A stretch of DNA of 64,000 nucleotides from Codonopsis lanceolata (lineage: Eukaryota > Streptophyta > Magnoliopsida > Asterales > Campanulaceae), in the NCBI GenBank assembly GCA_013146195.2, contig CM028384.1, positions 76,170,728 to 76,234,727 of the forward strand, written 5' to 3'. The position numbers and the translations under genes were made by a program. Positions 32,738-45,659 of this stretch are shown piece after piece. The first letter of the stretch is position 1, and every line of letters starts with the position of its first letter. The notes beneath the pieces were generated by a model. The model was not told the origin of the DNA and did not search any database. It saw nothing but the letters and a program-made list of their open reading frames with translations.

Positions 32738-33141
32738 TGTCTATGGCACGGTGCGAACATATCTGATTTCGTTAATTAAAATAATAGTGTTTAAATAAAA
32801 TGTACGATTTAAAAAAAATGCTATAGTTGAGGGTACATTACTTTAAGTGATAAAAGATACGATTTAAAAAAAATGTTATAAGGGATAACTATTCAGAAGA
32901 TTAATCGTAGGGTGTGAATTTGTAATATGAAGATAAAATACGGGGAGAAAATATGATGACTGCTCATAATATTAATTGTAGGGGTGATTTGTAATAGGAA
33001 AAGAAAAAATAAGGAATTAAAGATGGATAACTACTCATACATGTGAATGTAAGAGTGAATCTCAACCATTAAATCTTTTAAGATAATTTAATCTCAACCT
33101 CTTAATAGGCCTAGTCTTATCTAGCTGTTTTATAATATAGA
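32738..33141 (-). mobile_element. Non-autonomous Helitron (type 2, 3' end eroded)
   Basis: On minus it begins TCTATATTATAAAACAGCTAG at 33141 and runs to the remains of the 3' hairpin (CACCGTGCCATAG) at about 32750-32738, where it merges into a GT/TA microsatellite. It is related to 33142-33530 and 42608-43151. No coding capacity. Confidence 0.7.
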
Positions 33142-33530
33142 CTAGATCTTCATGTCCGTGCCTAAGGCACGGTGTCAGTATATCTGATTTCGTCAATTGA
33201 AATAGAATGTGAGATTTAAAAAAAATGTTATAGTTGATGGGTACATTGTTTCAAGTGATAGTTGAAGAATTGATATTTTATAGGGGTGGCCATTTAAAAG
33301 ATTAATCACAGAGTGTGACTTTATAATATAAAGATAAAACATAGAGAAAAGAAAAAGAGGTGACTGCTTATAAAATTAATTGTAGGGGGTGATTGTAATA
33401 GGAAAAGAAAAAATATGGACTTAAAAATAGATAACTACTCATACATGTGAAGATAAATCTCAACCATTAAATTTTTTAACATAATTTAATTTCAATTTTT
33501 GAATAGTCCTAATCAATTATGTAACTGTTT
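33142..33530 (-). mobile_element. Non-autonomous Helitron (type 2) joined head-to-tail to the previous one
   Basis: Its minus-strand 3' end is complete: hairpin CCGTGCC TTA GGCACGG, then ACATGAAGAT and CTAG, with A at 33141 as the flanking base. The 5' end is lost near 33530. The junction A|CTAG falls on the last base of the neighbouring Helitron. Confidence 0.72.
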
Positions 33531-34052
33531 TAACATAATTTAATTTCTTGGGTGTTTGGCGTAAGCGTAAAGATTTAAACGTCTTGTTTGGACTAATAAA
33601 TATTTTGTCGTGGTTGATGTTCTTTTTGGTAATTGCAATAGAATTAATATATGTTTTGGTCCCTTGATTTTTTCAAAAATATTAGTATGGCCCTTATGTT
33701 TGAAAATATATTCAATTGGTCCATCAATTTGATTTTTTTAGCTTCAGCCCTCCCACCATTACCGTTACATTTTCCGTCGAATTTTTTTTAATACAACTAA
33801 ATAACCTTTACCAAGAAGTTCTTATATGCTGACTTTTCAAAAATTCCAAAATACAGAAGGTTGAAGGGCGAAATTCCAAAGCGTTAATAATAATAAAAAA
33901 TTATTATTAGTGTATCAGTCGATATAAAGCCGGTCAATAAGAATAGTTATGCCAATGAAAACAAGATTGACTTTGTTTAGACTATTAAGAAGAATCGACA
34001 TAGTTTTGAGTGAGACCTTGACTGATACGGTAGGGACTAAGTGTAGACACCC
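33531..34052. other. Unassigned DNA
   Basis: No gene. Phrases such as TTTGGTCCCTTGATTTTTTC suggest an old repeat, but I cannot name it. Confidence 0.3.
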
Positions 34053-34660
34053 CAATTTCGTATTCCTATTTAAAAGATTATATAAAATGTTAAATCAATT
34101 CAAAAGAACTAATGTACGTTAACTTTCAGGGGGACCAAAGTGTTGAAAGAATAATCAGAAAAGGGAAAAGACAAACGATGAAACAGAAGGGGGAAAAGTG
34201 TAGATATTTCCAAAGGGAAAAACAACGCGGCCTATGACACTTTTGGGCGTCGTGCTCTTTTCTACATAAGGCAGCGCCCAATTTGGTTTTTGGTCATTCT
34301 GCTTTTTCTTCTATGGTACCACTCATTCAGTGCGTGGTACAACCCCTCAAAGATCAATGCAAAAGATATGTCTTCTTTCATTCGTGGTTAAGGCTCCATT
34401 TTCACTGCTTATAAATAGAGCCCTCTTCTAAATGCAAACAGACAGAGAAATCAACCAAGAAATTTTACGGAAAAACTCTCTCTCGCTTTGTAAGCTGTAG
34501 AAATCCTTCTCCCCTTTAGGTTGAAGAAATCCTCCATAAACACTCATAAATTCTGTCCGAATAGAAACCTAGTTAACTGATTACGATCTCGCCTTAAACC
34601 AGGTCGCAGAAGACTGTCAACGCAGCCGTTATGCCGTTGAAATTCAGACACCATGTAGAC
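34053..34660 (+). mobile_element. LTR-like fragment with TATA box
   Basis: Begins TGTAGACACCCCAATTTCG, a start seen in gypsy LTRs, and contains TTATAAATAGAGCCC near 34409 with a leader-like CT-rich stretch after it. The right boundary and target duplication were not found, so a solo LTR is only a suggestion. Confidence 0.4.
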
Positions 34661-34662
34661 AA

Positions 34663-35075
34663 TATAAGATTGTCTAATTTAATTAAAATCTGATACAAAT
34701 ACCAAGGTGTTGGAATAGATAATTTTTAACACCCAAAATATTACGCAGCGGAATAACCAATAATCAATAACCAAAAACAGTCAAACCAATCAATTAATAA
34801 TAAACAAAATACTCAAGGAGGAGAATACTATTTTATTAAACAAATTCTAACCTTAACAGTCACAATCCCATTTTGTGAACAAACCTCCACAGATCAAGGC
34901 CCTTTGCTCGCTCTCAACCACCGGTTCACAATGGCACGACACAAAGGTTTTGGCTAGGATCCGCAACCCCAATAAACTCTCACTCTATTTTACACTCCTT
35001 GTCAGATTACAAGGTTCCTCAACCTATTAATTTATAATAGCCCTAATAAATCCTAAATTAATTAGAAAACAATAC
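34663..35075 (-). mobile_element. R1 repeat copy 0 (copia-type LTR fragment)
   Basis: Shares with 36762-37160 and 45948-47170 the stretches TTGTCTAATTTAATTAAAA, GGAATAGATAATT and CCCCAATAAACTCTCAC. See the R1 copy at 36530 for the LTR interpretation. Confidence 0.6.
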
Positions 35076-35818
35076 TTCATCAACTCATGTTTGGTAACAC
35101 TTGAATTAGGTCTAAGAAATTTTTCAATACCAAAAAAATTGATATGAGTATAATTTTCAACATTCTCAACGACCTTTCAAGCAACAAACACAAAATCTTT
35201 AGTCACCCCAAACAAATTCTTAAACTCCATATGCTTCTTTTCCTCACCCAATTTTTTATTTCAACTAACAAATTCTCAACACTAATTACTTGAGAACTAA
35301 TTCCTCAAGATCTCTCATATCACAAAAACAATTGAATTTTCCATCGATTATTCCTCTTTTGTGCCACCATATGTAGCTTCAATTACAAACTTTTCCTCCT
35401 TTGTATCACCACCAAATTCAAAACCTTTTTTTTCATCATCTTTTTCTTCCAATTCATTTTCTTTTCGTCTTCCATCTACCATATCTTTTTTACTCTTTTC
35501 AATTTCTTTTTCATCATCAATTTTCTTCAAAATTACTTTCATCTTTTCTATTTTCTTTAAATGCATTTTTTTTGTTTCTCAATCGTAAATCCATCCTCGG
35601 AATAATTTGTTGACCAATATTCATCATAAATAATTTTACATAGAATTTGAAATCACGCTCAAGTTTCTTCCATTCTACATAATTTTTAAAAGTGTGTTTT
35701 AGTTTTTCCCAAACCACTTGTAAAGACCCCGCGCTTCCCAAATGCAACAAACCCTAATTTTTTTTTCATGCATCGAATTTTGTAAAATCGGTCAAACACG
35801 AAGCTCTTTCGCTATTGA
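35076..35818. other. Low-complexity T/C-rich DNA
   Basis: Pyrimidine-rich stretches (35360-35600) produce lysine/glutamate-rich chance frames on minus. No gene supported. Confidence 0.4.
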
Positions 35819-36362
35819 CCAAGGTTCTAAAAATCGTTAGGCGGTCGCTAGGCGCCACACTAGCGCCTAGGGGACTAGTCGGTACGTAATCAGGCCCTAG
35901 GCGGGGCCTAGAATTAAGGCATAATTACCATATTTTTTTTGATAATTTACATCAAAGATCAAACACATTGACTACAAATTAAAATTTTTTTTTTATATTT
36001 GTCATTTTATCAAATACTTGTCTATATTTGTAAAATTAACAAAAATATACAAACCTAGCTTTAATCCCAATTCTCAACAATTCCAAAGCAATAAACCAGC
36101 CAAGTTTTGAACTAAAAAAAATTACTCCACCTACCTACTTACCCTATAACCCACAGTCTAACATATCCTCTCTAATCCATTCTCATTCTAAATTATGAGT
36201 CTCGAGACAACCCCCTTCTTCTTCATTTTTTTCTTCTTCTTTCTTCTATCTATCTGGCAGACCGACAACGTAGGCGCCGACTTGGTCGATTAGACGGCGA
36301 CTAAGAAAGTCGTGGCGGTAAATAGGGGACTAGCGCCTAAGCGGGGCCTAGGCGGAGCTAGT
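35819..36362. mobile_element. Putative MITE with GGCGCCTAG-rich subterminal inverted repeats
   Basis: Starts CAAGGTTCTAAAAATCG. Near both ends it has dense versions of GGCGCTAG / CTAGCGCC and of GGCCTAGGCGG, partly in inverted orientation (35840-35915 and 36270-36358), around an AT-rich centre. Terminal repeats and target duplication are not clear enough to assign a superfamily. Confidence 0.45.
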
Positions 36363-36529
36363 TTATCAAATTGCTCAAATACACCATACAATAAGTAAAT
36401 ATCTATGAGATAATTACTAATGTCGATATATCAAGAATCATAATTAGAAATAACTAACTTGAGAAAAGTCATTATTATAAATCAAGCAAATAATTGATCA
36501 CGCACTTTTGAATATAGTCTCTTCTTGCA

Positions 36530-37160
36530 AATGTCACGCTCCAATAATTATTTAATAATTATTAATTGATTATTTGTTGACTTCTTATTAAACTAACCTA
36601 CGCAATACTTCGTTGACTCCTTGTTCAATGGGTCTTCACCAAGTACAGAAAATTGCAACCTTCAATAACAACTTTCTCCACACATCCAACAAATATCGAA
36701 CGTCAAGTTCTTATTTAACTTTTCAAATAATCAAGATCGAGCCTCGAGCTCTAATACAAAATGTAGATAATATAAAATTGTCTAATTTAATTAAAACTAT
36801 GATACAAATATCAATGTGTTGGAATAGATAATTCTTAACACCCAAAGTATCATACAACCGAATAACCAATAATTAATAACCAAAAGCATTGAAACCAATC
36901 AATTAACAATAAACAAAATACTCGAGGAGAATAATATTTTATTAAACAAATTATAACCTTAACAATCACAATCCTTTTTGGAAACAAAACTCTACAAATC
37001 AAGGCTCTTTGCTCGCTCTCAACCACGGTTTCCGTTGGGATCCACAACCCCAATAAACTCTCACCCTATTTTATAATCCTTCTTATATAATAAGGTTCCT
37101 GAACCCATGAACCCATCAATTTGTAATAGCCCTAATAAATACTAAACTAAGTAGGAAACA
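36530..37160 (-). mobile_element. R1 repeat copy 1: copia-type leader, PBS and LTR (empty-site reference)
   Basis: Reads on plus GAGCTCTAATACAAAATG at 36745-36762, close to the reverse complement of a tRNA-Met PBS (TTGGTATCAGAGC), with TG at 36762 as a possible LTR end. This suggests the 5' end of a minus-oriented copia element. It carries a single copy of the segment that is duplicated around the Helitron at 46 kb and lacks the SINE-like insert found there. Confidence 0.55.
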
Positions 37161-37183
37161 CAATACTAATTGGTCACTGAATA

Positions 37184-37358
37184 CTACATCCGTTTCGGTG
37201 AACGAGTCCATCATTTTATTTTAGGTTGTTTCACTTAAAAAGTTCACTTTCAAAATTTACGGCATAAAAATATCATTTTATTATTAATGAACTACTATAA
37301 ATGCTAATTTTTAAAAATTTGACTTTCAAACGGAACTTTTTGTCCGGAACGGAGGAAG
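37184..37358. mobile_element. Stowaway-type MITE (175 bp)
   Basis: TA-flanked with ends CTACATCCGTTTCGG and CCGGAACGGAGGAAG. The counterpart at about 47189-47366 sits at the same place relative to R1, so it predates the R1 duplication. Confidence 0.75.
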
Positions 37359-37443
37359 TAATAAATAATAAAAACTTCTAAACAAACAATAACTCTAGTT
37401 GGATCGTGTTTTTTTTTTTTTTTTTTTTGTAGATGTAGATCTT

Positions 37444-38000
37444 TCTCACAAAAGGTACGAGAAGTGATGATGCAGGCAATTTCACGCTTGATTATCTCGA
37501 TTGTTTGGTCTGAGTGCGTGGAAAAAGGCATAACTTCTGACTCGGGTGGAGTTACGGGGCCCGCCACATATCAAATCGAAGCTCTCGGAAAGACGGACAA
37601 AACTATCAAAGTGAAACTCGGTTACGAGCTATTTTTAAGGCCAAAAAACGTCATTTAGATAGGGTTACGGGCCATTGAAGTTTTTTTATTAGTTTCGGGT
37701 TTTTTTGTAATTTCGATAATTTATTGCTTTTAGAGATTTGAGCATATTTAAACACTTTTAGGGTTGTTTGAGAGACATTTTTTGCCGTTTTATGAATAAG
37801 ACACTTTTTCCCAATTCCGGTATTCATTGAATCAACGCGAATTAATGCCCAGATCGTGGTAGTTTTGAGAACCTCAACAAGGTTTGGAAGATCAACGCTG
37901 GTAGTCGTGCGCGATCTCAACAGCTTTGATAGTTATCATTACTCTTAATTACCTTCCGCTACATCAAGTAATCAAACCTAAAACCTTATATTTTATAAAG
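37444..38000 (+). mobile_element. LTR-like fragment (gypsy type)
   Basis: Contains AATTAATGCCCAGATCGTGG and GTTTTGAGAACCTCAACAAGG, wording I associate with plant gypsy LTRs. Boundaries not found. Confidence 0.3.
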
Positions 38001-41000
38001 CCCCAACTCTAATACCGGACCACACCTTATGGTTATCATGCTTGATTTAATAGCTTTAGTTCCACTCACATGCATCATGAGATAATCTCATTATTTTCAT
38101 TCTTTTACAAAGAGAAATGCTAATCATTTTTCTACTGTTGTTTTATGACTTCATTTCAAAGCGTCCTTACCAGCATGGAGATAGGAGAGAAGTCACTCTC
38201 AAATGTCATGAGCGGCTTCTAATCCATCATTTACATATTGGAGTAGCAAAATAAAATAACAGCGATACTTAATACAACACCTATAAAATGTTTAATACAT
38301 CACTTTTGAAAATATTTTTTTCAAACTACCCTTTACATAATTCATTTTTTTGTTACATTTAAATTAATGTTTTGTTTTCTTATTAAATTTAAATTAATGT
38401 TAATTTTTTTATTTTAATTTAAAATCAAATTGTGGACCAATTGCTCTAAAAAGATTAAAATTTTTTTGGTTAGGACTGCTACTAAACCAATCCTAAACCC
38501 GAAAAAATATTATTATTATTATTATTTTTGGTTAGGACTGCTGTCAAACCAGTCCTAAACCCTTAAAAAAAATTTTTTTTTGGTTAGGGCTAAACCTTAA
38601 ACCAAAATAAGTCCTAAACCTTAATTTTTTTGCTAAATTTCAATGTCATAAACATATTATCTTGCATAATTTTTTATAAGTTATAAGCAATTATGACTAA
38701 TTTAATTTTGTTATCGAATTAATTATCATCAATGATTATCAAATTCACTATCTAATTTGTCACTAGATAATTATGGAAGTTTAAATGGAATCTATGACAT
38801 TGCCTTAAGGCTTGATAATTATGGAAACCATTGTCAAGGAATCTATGGAATCTATTTTCTTATAAATACTACACTATAAACCCCGAACAAGGTACAACAC
38901 TTTTTGAGCCTCAAACCATTGTCAAATTACTTTTTAACTCATATGATACTCTCTCACGAAAATAGACTTTATATCACATAAGGAATTTTTGTGTTTTTAC
39001 ATTTAAGAATTACAATTAATTTATATCAAAGTAAACTAGCTTATAAAGTGTGCCATATCACAAAAATTATAATTTACAATAATAATAATATTAATTATGA
39101 TATTGACTTTCATATTTAATCTTACTTGTTGTCTTATTAATAAAATTTCAACCTTAGAAATTATTTTCCTCACACCTTATAGACAAACTAGTTTAATTTT
39201 AGAAAATGATAGGAATACAAACATTGTTATACAATTTTTTCATACAATTCTAGGTATTAAGCTCAACTAACACAAAACAATATACATGTATCTATCACTC
39301 ATCTATCAAAAGCATAAGCAAATACTCCCTTATATCCTGACAAAGTGTCAACTATTTTATTTAAGGATGTTTTACTTGACAAGTCTTCTTTCAAAAATTA
39401 AGATATAAAAGTGTTATTTTATTACTAATGAGTAGGACTGTCGATTTGGTGAGTTGAGTCGAAATGATTCGTGACCCGTTATAACCTAAAATTAAACGGG
39501 TCAAAATTGGTGATGGGTCAGAACGGATCGACCCGTTTCAACTCTCAAATTTCTATAAAAACTTATATTTATATGACAAAAAAATAACAGGTTGAAATAG
39601 ACAACGTGTTCGATCCGTTTTAACTTGACCCAAATCGACCCGTTAAATTTTTTGGGTCAAACCTATTTCGACCTAAAAAATTAACTAATCGGTTTGGGTC
39701 GTATAATTTCCAAATTAGATTAGATGGATTAGCAGGTTTTTGGTTATAATCACTAGACCTATTAATGAACTATCAATAAACTATTAAAAATGTTATTTTT
39801 TAATAATATTTTGAATAGATACTTTTTACCACAAATAGAAAGACTATTCAAAATTAATCCAAGCGTACAATATAAATCATATAATTAGCGTAAATCAAAA
39901 GGAAAAGAAACAACTCAACGACATGGGTCTACACTTGAGAAGGGTCTACCTGCCTTACACTGATTCATAATCATTTGTATGTGTCGGTGGAGACGATAGT
40001 CCGATCTCATGTCCAACTTGTATCCATTCTTCATTAAACGAAGAAGATAAAAAGGTAAATATTTCCAACGTTCCTAAATTATCGTTTTGATGGATTTATG
40101 TAATAATGACTAATACGATATGATAGTATGAACCAACATTATATGATTATAAAATACGATTATAAAGACAAATGACACGATAAGACCAGTACGATACAAA
40201 ACATGATATGAAAGACACGAAATTATTAATATATTCAAAATAATATTTATTGTTATATTTATGATCAAATTAGATATATAACATGAAAACACGATAGTGA
40301 GGTACGAACACGACACAATAGTACGAATTGCCACTCCTAGGATTTAGTTTAAGAAAATATATTTGACTGAATTATTAATATTAGTTTGACGTATAGTTTA
40401 TTTTAAAATCAATATGTATATAGCTCACAATTAAAGTAAGATGAAAAAGTAAGAATAAAATGATAAAAGTGTTATCCTAAAAAGGAAAGTTTTCAAACAA
40501 AACAATTATTTTAGGATGAACAAAAAAGGAAAGCATGATAATAATTTGAAGTCTAGGTCTCCTGTACCACTTAATTGTGTGTAACACTTTTCATCTCAAT
40601 CATTGATTGAAATGTAATGATTGTGATGTAATGGTTAAAATGAAAAGTGGTACAACAGTGATACAGGCCGACGGCGGTGCAACATGGGCGCGCGCCCAAA
40701 ATTCTAGAGGGCCTAATTTTAAAGAAGTGTAGGTCAGGTTTTAAAAATATATTATATACCACGTAATTGAAAAACATGATTGTCTTCTTGGCTCAATGGA
40801 GTTTGTTGGGTAATGTTAATATGTAGGTTATGAGTTCAAGTCTCCACCCAGGACCGTTCCTGACATTTCAAAGGTCCAGGGCAAAATAACGAGTAAGGGC
40901 CCCAACAAATTGATAATACACAATTGTGTAGTTGAGCTTTTGAAATCGAAGTATCAAACTAAAGCGAAGCCTGAAGGTGGAGTGGAACTATGGAAGGAAA

Positions 41001-41195
41001 AGGAAATTAATCTAGCGACCATAGATCATAGATGCATAGGGAAGACTTAAAAGTGAATCTCGAGGTCGAGGGCCGCCGTTGATTCGTTCCATCCTTGATC
41101 CTTTCGTCTTCGTCTAATCACCCTTTCGTCTAATCGCCCTTTCGTTCCATCCTTGATCCTTTCGTCTTCGTCTAATCGCCCGTCTTCGTCTTATG
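38001..41195. other. AT-rich intergenic DNA with degraded MITEs
   Basis: No gene seen. A GGGTCGA/TCGACCC-rich block at 39432-39760 starts TAGGACTGTCGATTTGG and resembles a degraded hAT MITE. An old Stowaway relative lies at about 40330-40555 (words AATTAAAGTAAGATGAAAAAGTA). At 41085-41190 a roughly 59-bp unit (TTCCATCCTTGATCCTTTCG start) is repeated twice. Confidence 0.4.
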
Positions 41196-41474
41196 TAAGA
41201 AAAGAAAAATCCTATACAAGTCAATAGCTCTTGATGAAAGATCTACATAATGTTTACCATAATAAGATCCCATGTTCAACCATCAACTTGTCAAGTCATA
41301 CAATTTCCACGAAATTGCTTAAACGAAATATTATACTTTTACTCTTTGCGTTATTATACTTTTAATATTTGCGTTTTTAAAAATCTAATATATACATGCG
41401 ATCTTAAATAATTGTTCTGTTTGAATGGACATACGTACAGATAAAAAAAATAATCAATTCTATTATAATTTTGA
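41196..41474. repeat. R2 segment copy 1, left part
   Basis: Matches 48690-48966 (for example GAAAGATCTACATAATGTTTACC and AACGAAATATTATACTTTTACTC, in pieces). It breaks at TTTTGA where the Helitron array begins. Confidence 0.85.
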
Positions 41475-43151
41475 CTAGTACTCTTGTCCGTGCCGATGAC
41501 ACGGCGCCAGTTTGAGAATTTGTCAATAAATGAAATAATGTGGAAATGAACCCAAATACCTAACAAAATAAAACATTTTACTTCGATATTTATTTTATAA
41601 GAAAACCAAGAAATAAATATTTTAATTGTAACTATTGTTAAAATACAAAAAGAAAATTTTATTGTTTTTTCAATAACGAAAACTCAGTCTTCTTCTTCTT
41701 GAGGTTTTTGCTTAATTTTGTAAACATATGATGCAATAACTTTGTCCATTATTTCCACCTACACATGAGACAAAGAAAATTCAAACATATTCAACTAACC
41801 AAAATTTATGCTTCATCTATAAAACTCGAATCCTCCCACATATTATCATACAGAATCTAACAGGCGAACGAAGATGCATTTGATCCAAATTAATCAACCA
41901 TAAAAGCTAAAAAAAATGGCAGTTAAATCAATGGAAACCAATACACATACCCCAACAAACAAAACCACAACAATGAGAAGATGTCCAACATTCTATAAAA
42001 ATAAACTCGTGCCCGACACGGTGTCAGTAAGAGCGTGGTCAATGTATGAACCGAGCATGACCAAAAAAATTAATTAAGAAACTACAACTAAATATTTGTA
42101 AAACCGTAAAGGCCTTTTTGCCCGAAATAGATGGATTAATTAATAATTTGTACACGAAACTGCGGGTCGACCAAAAAAACGGGCCGGAAAAAACTTATGA
42201 TTTTTTTTATTTGTATAAGAAATTGCGGGCCGGAAAAAAATTAAATTGCCGAACAAAAAAACAGGCCAGACAAAAACTAAATTGATTAAGTTAAAACTTA
42301 CCGCTGGACTAAAATTAAATTGATTAGTTGTGCACATTAAAACAATAAATCTAAGTAAAACAATATCAGTAAAACCATAAAACAATAAATGTAAGACTGT
42401 AAAACCATAAATAATAAGTAAGCCGTAGAATATGTCTTTATTGAAACAATTATCTATTTTTGAAAGAAAAATAAGCAGTAAAATTGGAAAAAGTAACTGT
42501 CTTTCACACGTTTACAATTTATATTAAATGTAGAGCGTAGGATTACAGTAAAAGAATTAACATCAGCCTGTAATTAGCCTTTACCAATTACACACGTGTT
42601 TTGGCATCTCTGTGTCTATGACACGGTGCCAGTATATATGATTTTGTCAATTCAAATAACTGTACCCAAATAGAATGTGCTATTTAAAAAATATTACAGT
42701 TGAGGAGTACATTTATTCATGTGATAGTTGAGGGATTGATATTTTATAAGGGGCGATTGTTCAAAACACTAATCGCAGGGTGCGACTTTGTAATATGAAG
42801 ATAAAATATAGGGAGAAGAAAAATGGGTGACTACTCGTAATATTAATTGCAGGGGGTTAAAAATGGATAACTACTCATACATGTGAAGGTGAATCTCAAC
42901 CGTTAAATTTTTAAAGATAATTTAATCTTAACCTCTGAATAGCTCTAGTCAATTACATAGTAATTTTATAAGGAAATCTAATTCTAATCAATTACCTAGT
43001 TGTTTTATAAGGAAACCTAATTGTAACAGTATAAGGAAACCCAGAAGAGGAGGTTAACCAAATAAATGACAGCCGTAGGATGATAGTAAAAAAAATAAAT
43101 CCTGACCTCTGAATAGCTCTAGTTAATTACCTAGCTTCTTTATAATATAGA
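41475..43151 (-). mobile_element. Helitron a (1677 bp, both ends recognisable)
   Basis: The minus-strand 3' end is CTAG at 41475-41478 with hairpin CCGTGTC ATC GGCACGG and flanking A at 41474. The 5' end is TCTATATTATAAAGAAGC at 43151. It contains a second hairpin-like block at 42005 and type-2 sequence at 42608-43151, so older Helitrons are merged inside. No Rep/helicase ORF, hence non-autonomous. Confidence 0.78.
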
Positions 43152-44469
43152 CTAGTACTCTTGTCCGTGCCGATGGCACGACGCCAGTTTGAGAATTTAT
43201 CAATAAATGAAATAATGTGGAAATGAACCCAAATACCTAACAAAATAAAACATTTTACGTCGATATTTATTTTATAAGAAAATCAAGAAATAAATATTTT
43301 AGTTGTAACTACTGTTAAAATACAAAAAGAAAATTTTATTGTTTTCTCAATAACAAAAACTCAGTCTTCTTCTTCTGGGGGTTTTTGCTTAATTTTGTAA
43401 ACATGATATGCAATAACTTTGTTCATTATTTCCACCTACACATGAGACAAAGAAAATTCAAACATATTCAATTAACCAAATTTTCTACTTTCATCTATAA
43501 AACTTGAATCCTCCCACATATTATCATACAAAATCTAACAGGCGAATGAAGATGCATTTGATCCAAATTAATCAACCCTAAAAGCTAAAACAAATGGCAA
43601 TTAAATAAATGGAAACCAATACACATACCCAAATAAACGAAACCACAACAATGAGAAGATGCCCAACATTCTATAAAAATAAACTTGTGCCCGTGCTGAT
43701 GGCACGGTGCCAGTAAGAGCGTGATCAATGTATGAACGGAACATGATGAAAAAAATTAATTAAGAAACTACAACTAAATATTTGTAAAACCGTAAATGCC
43801 TCTTTGCCCAGAACGGAGGGATTAATTAATAATGTGTACACGAAACTGCGGGCCGACCAAAAAAACAGGCCGAACAAAACTTATGAATTTTTTTTATTTG
43901 TATAAGAAAATGCGGGCTGGAAAAAAATTAAATTGCCGAACAAAAAATGGGCCGAACAAAAATTAAATTGATTAAGTTAATTACGATAACAGTTAAAAAG
44001 AAAAAAAATATTTCAAATTACGAAACTTACGATTTTTTTTATTTGTATACGAAATTGCGAGTCGAAAAAAATTTAAATTGATTAAGTTAATTAAGATAGT
44101 AATTAAAAAGAAAAAAAATTAAAATACAAATATTCAAAACTTACCGCTGGACTAAAAATAAATTTATTAGTTATGCACGTTAAAACAATAAATCTCAGTA
44201 AAACAATATCGGTAAAACCATAAAACAATAAATGTAAAACTATAAAACCGTAAGTAATAAGTAAGCCATAGAATATGTCTTTATTGGAACAGTTATCTAT
44301 TTTTGGAAGTACCTAGTTGTTTTATAAGGAAACCTAATTTTAATAGTATAAGGAAACCCAGAAGAGGATGTTACCTAAATAAATGACAGCCGTATGATGA
44401 TAGTAAAAAAAATTAAATCCTGACCTCTGAATAGCCTTAGTCAATTATTAAGCTTCTTGATAATATAGA
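43152..44469 (-). mobile_element. Helitron b (1318 bp, complete ends), head-to-tail with a
   Basis: The minus-strand 3' end is CTAG at 43152-43155 with hairpin CGTGCC ATC GGCACG. The 5' end is TCTATATTATCAAGAAGC at 44469, and the flank is A at 43151 and T at 44470. The body is closely similar to Helitron a over its first kilobase and nearly identical to c. Confidence 0.82.
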
Positions 44470-45151
44470 TTATCAATAAATGAAATAATGTGGAAATGAA
44501 CCCAAATACCTAACAAAATAAAACATTTTACGTCGATATTTATTTTATAAGAAAATCAAGAAATAAATATTTTAGTTGTAACTACTGTTAAAATACAAAA
44601 AGAAAATTTTATTGTTTTCTCAATAACAAAAACTCAGTCTTCTTCTTCTGGGGGTTTTTGCTTAATTTTGTAAACATGATATGCAATAACTTTGTTCATT
44701 ATTTCCACCTCCACATGAGACAAAGACAATTCAAACATATTCAATTAACCAAATTTTCTGCTTCATCTATAAAACTTGAATCCTCCCACATATTATCATA
44801 TAAAATCTAACAGGCGAATGAAGATGCATTTGATCCAAATTAATCAACCCTAAAAGCTAAAACAAATGGCAATTAAATAAATGGAAACCAATACACATAC
44901 CCCAATAAACGAAACCACAACAATGAGAAGATGCCCAACATTCTATAAAAATAAACTTGTGCCCGTGCTGATGGCACGGTGCCAGTAAGAGCGTGATCAA
45001 TGTATGAACGGAACATGATGATAAAAATTAATTAAGAAACTACAACTAAATATTTGTAAAACCGTAAAGGCCTCTTTGCCCAGAACGGAGGGATTAATTA
45101 ATAATGTCTACACGAAACTGCGGGCCGACCAAAAAAACGGGCCGAACAAAG
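44470..45151 (-). mobile_element. Helitron c, partial copy
   Basis: Starts TTATCAATAAATGAAATAAT, equivalent to 43199 in b, with only scattered differences over almost 700 bp. It lacks the 3' hairpin and stops at 45151 where R2 resumes. Probably part of a recent roughly 1.27-kb tandem duplication. Confidence 0.8.
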
Positions 45152-45655
45152 GAAATGTTTTTCTAAGAAGGAAAGTTTGAAAATATGATAGGAAAAATAA
45201 TTAAAAACAAAGGGAGTCTTTGATGATGAACAAATAAAGACGTAATGTGATGCTTATGTGAGAACATTGTAAAAAATAAGGGAAAATTTGGGCCGTCCCC
45301 TCTGGACAATTTTCAAGCACATTGCACGCTAATTTTTTTTTCAAATCGGAAAAAAATACACCATACATCACGATGCATGACATGTCTTATGTTTGTTTCG
45401 AAAAATATCAGGGTTCAAAACTATTAAAAACTTTTAAAAGTGAGCTGATCCATAATTTTTCTGTAAAAATAGACCATCAAATGAAGCATATAATGTACAT
45501 ACTTGTAACGCTTTCAAGGATTTCAAAGTATGTATTATTGATATTTTTGGTGTTTAACATGTGCTTAGATGTTGCTAAGTGCGTGATGGAACTTGATTTT
45601 ATTATATTGATATTGTAGCGAGCCTTGGAAGGAGTTGTGTTTTAGTGTGATTTGT
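45152..45655. repeat. R2 segment copy 1, right part
   Basis: Resumes at a point equivalent to about 49047 in R2 copy 2 and matches to 49595 (CAATTTTCAAG, GTAATGTGATGCT, GTAGCGAGCCTTGGAA). About 80 bp after the Helitron insertion site are missing here. Confidence 0.85.
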
Positions 45656-45659
45656 ATCT

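Noticed and set aside
35348..35750. Lysine/glutamate-rich minus-strand ORFs
   Set aside because: Produced by a T/C-rich low-complexity tract; no domain, start context or homologue visible.
35740..35760. Telomere-like AAACCCTAA word
   Set aside because: Single occurrence, not a repeat; common in plant promoters and random DNA.
39432..39770. Complete hAT MITE
   Set aside because: Only the left end (TAGGACTGTCGATTTGG) is convincing; no matching right end or 8-bp duplication found.
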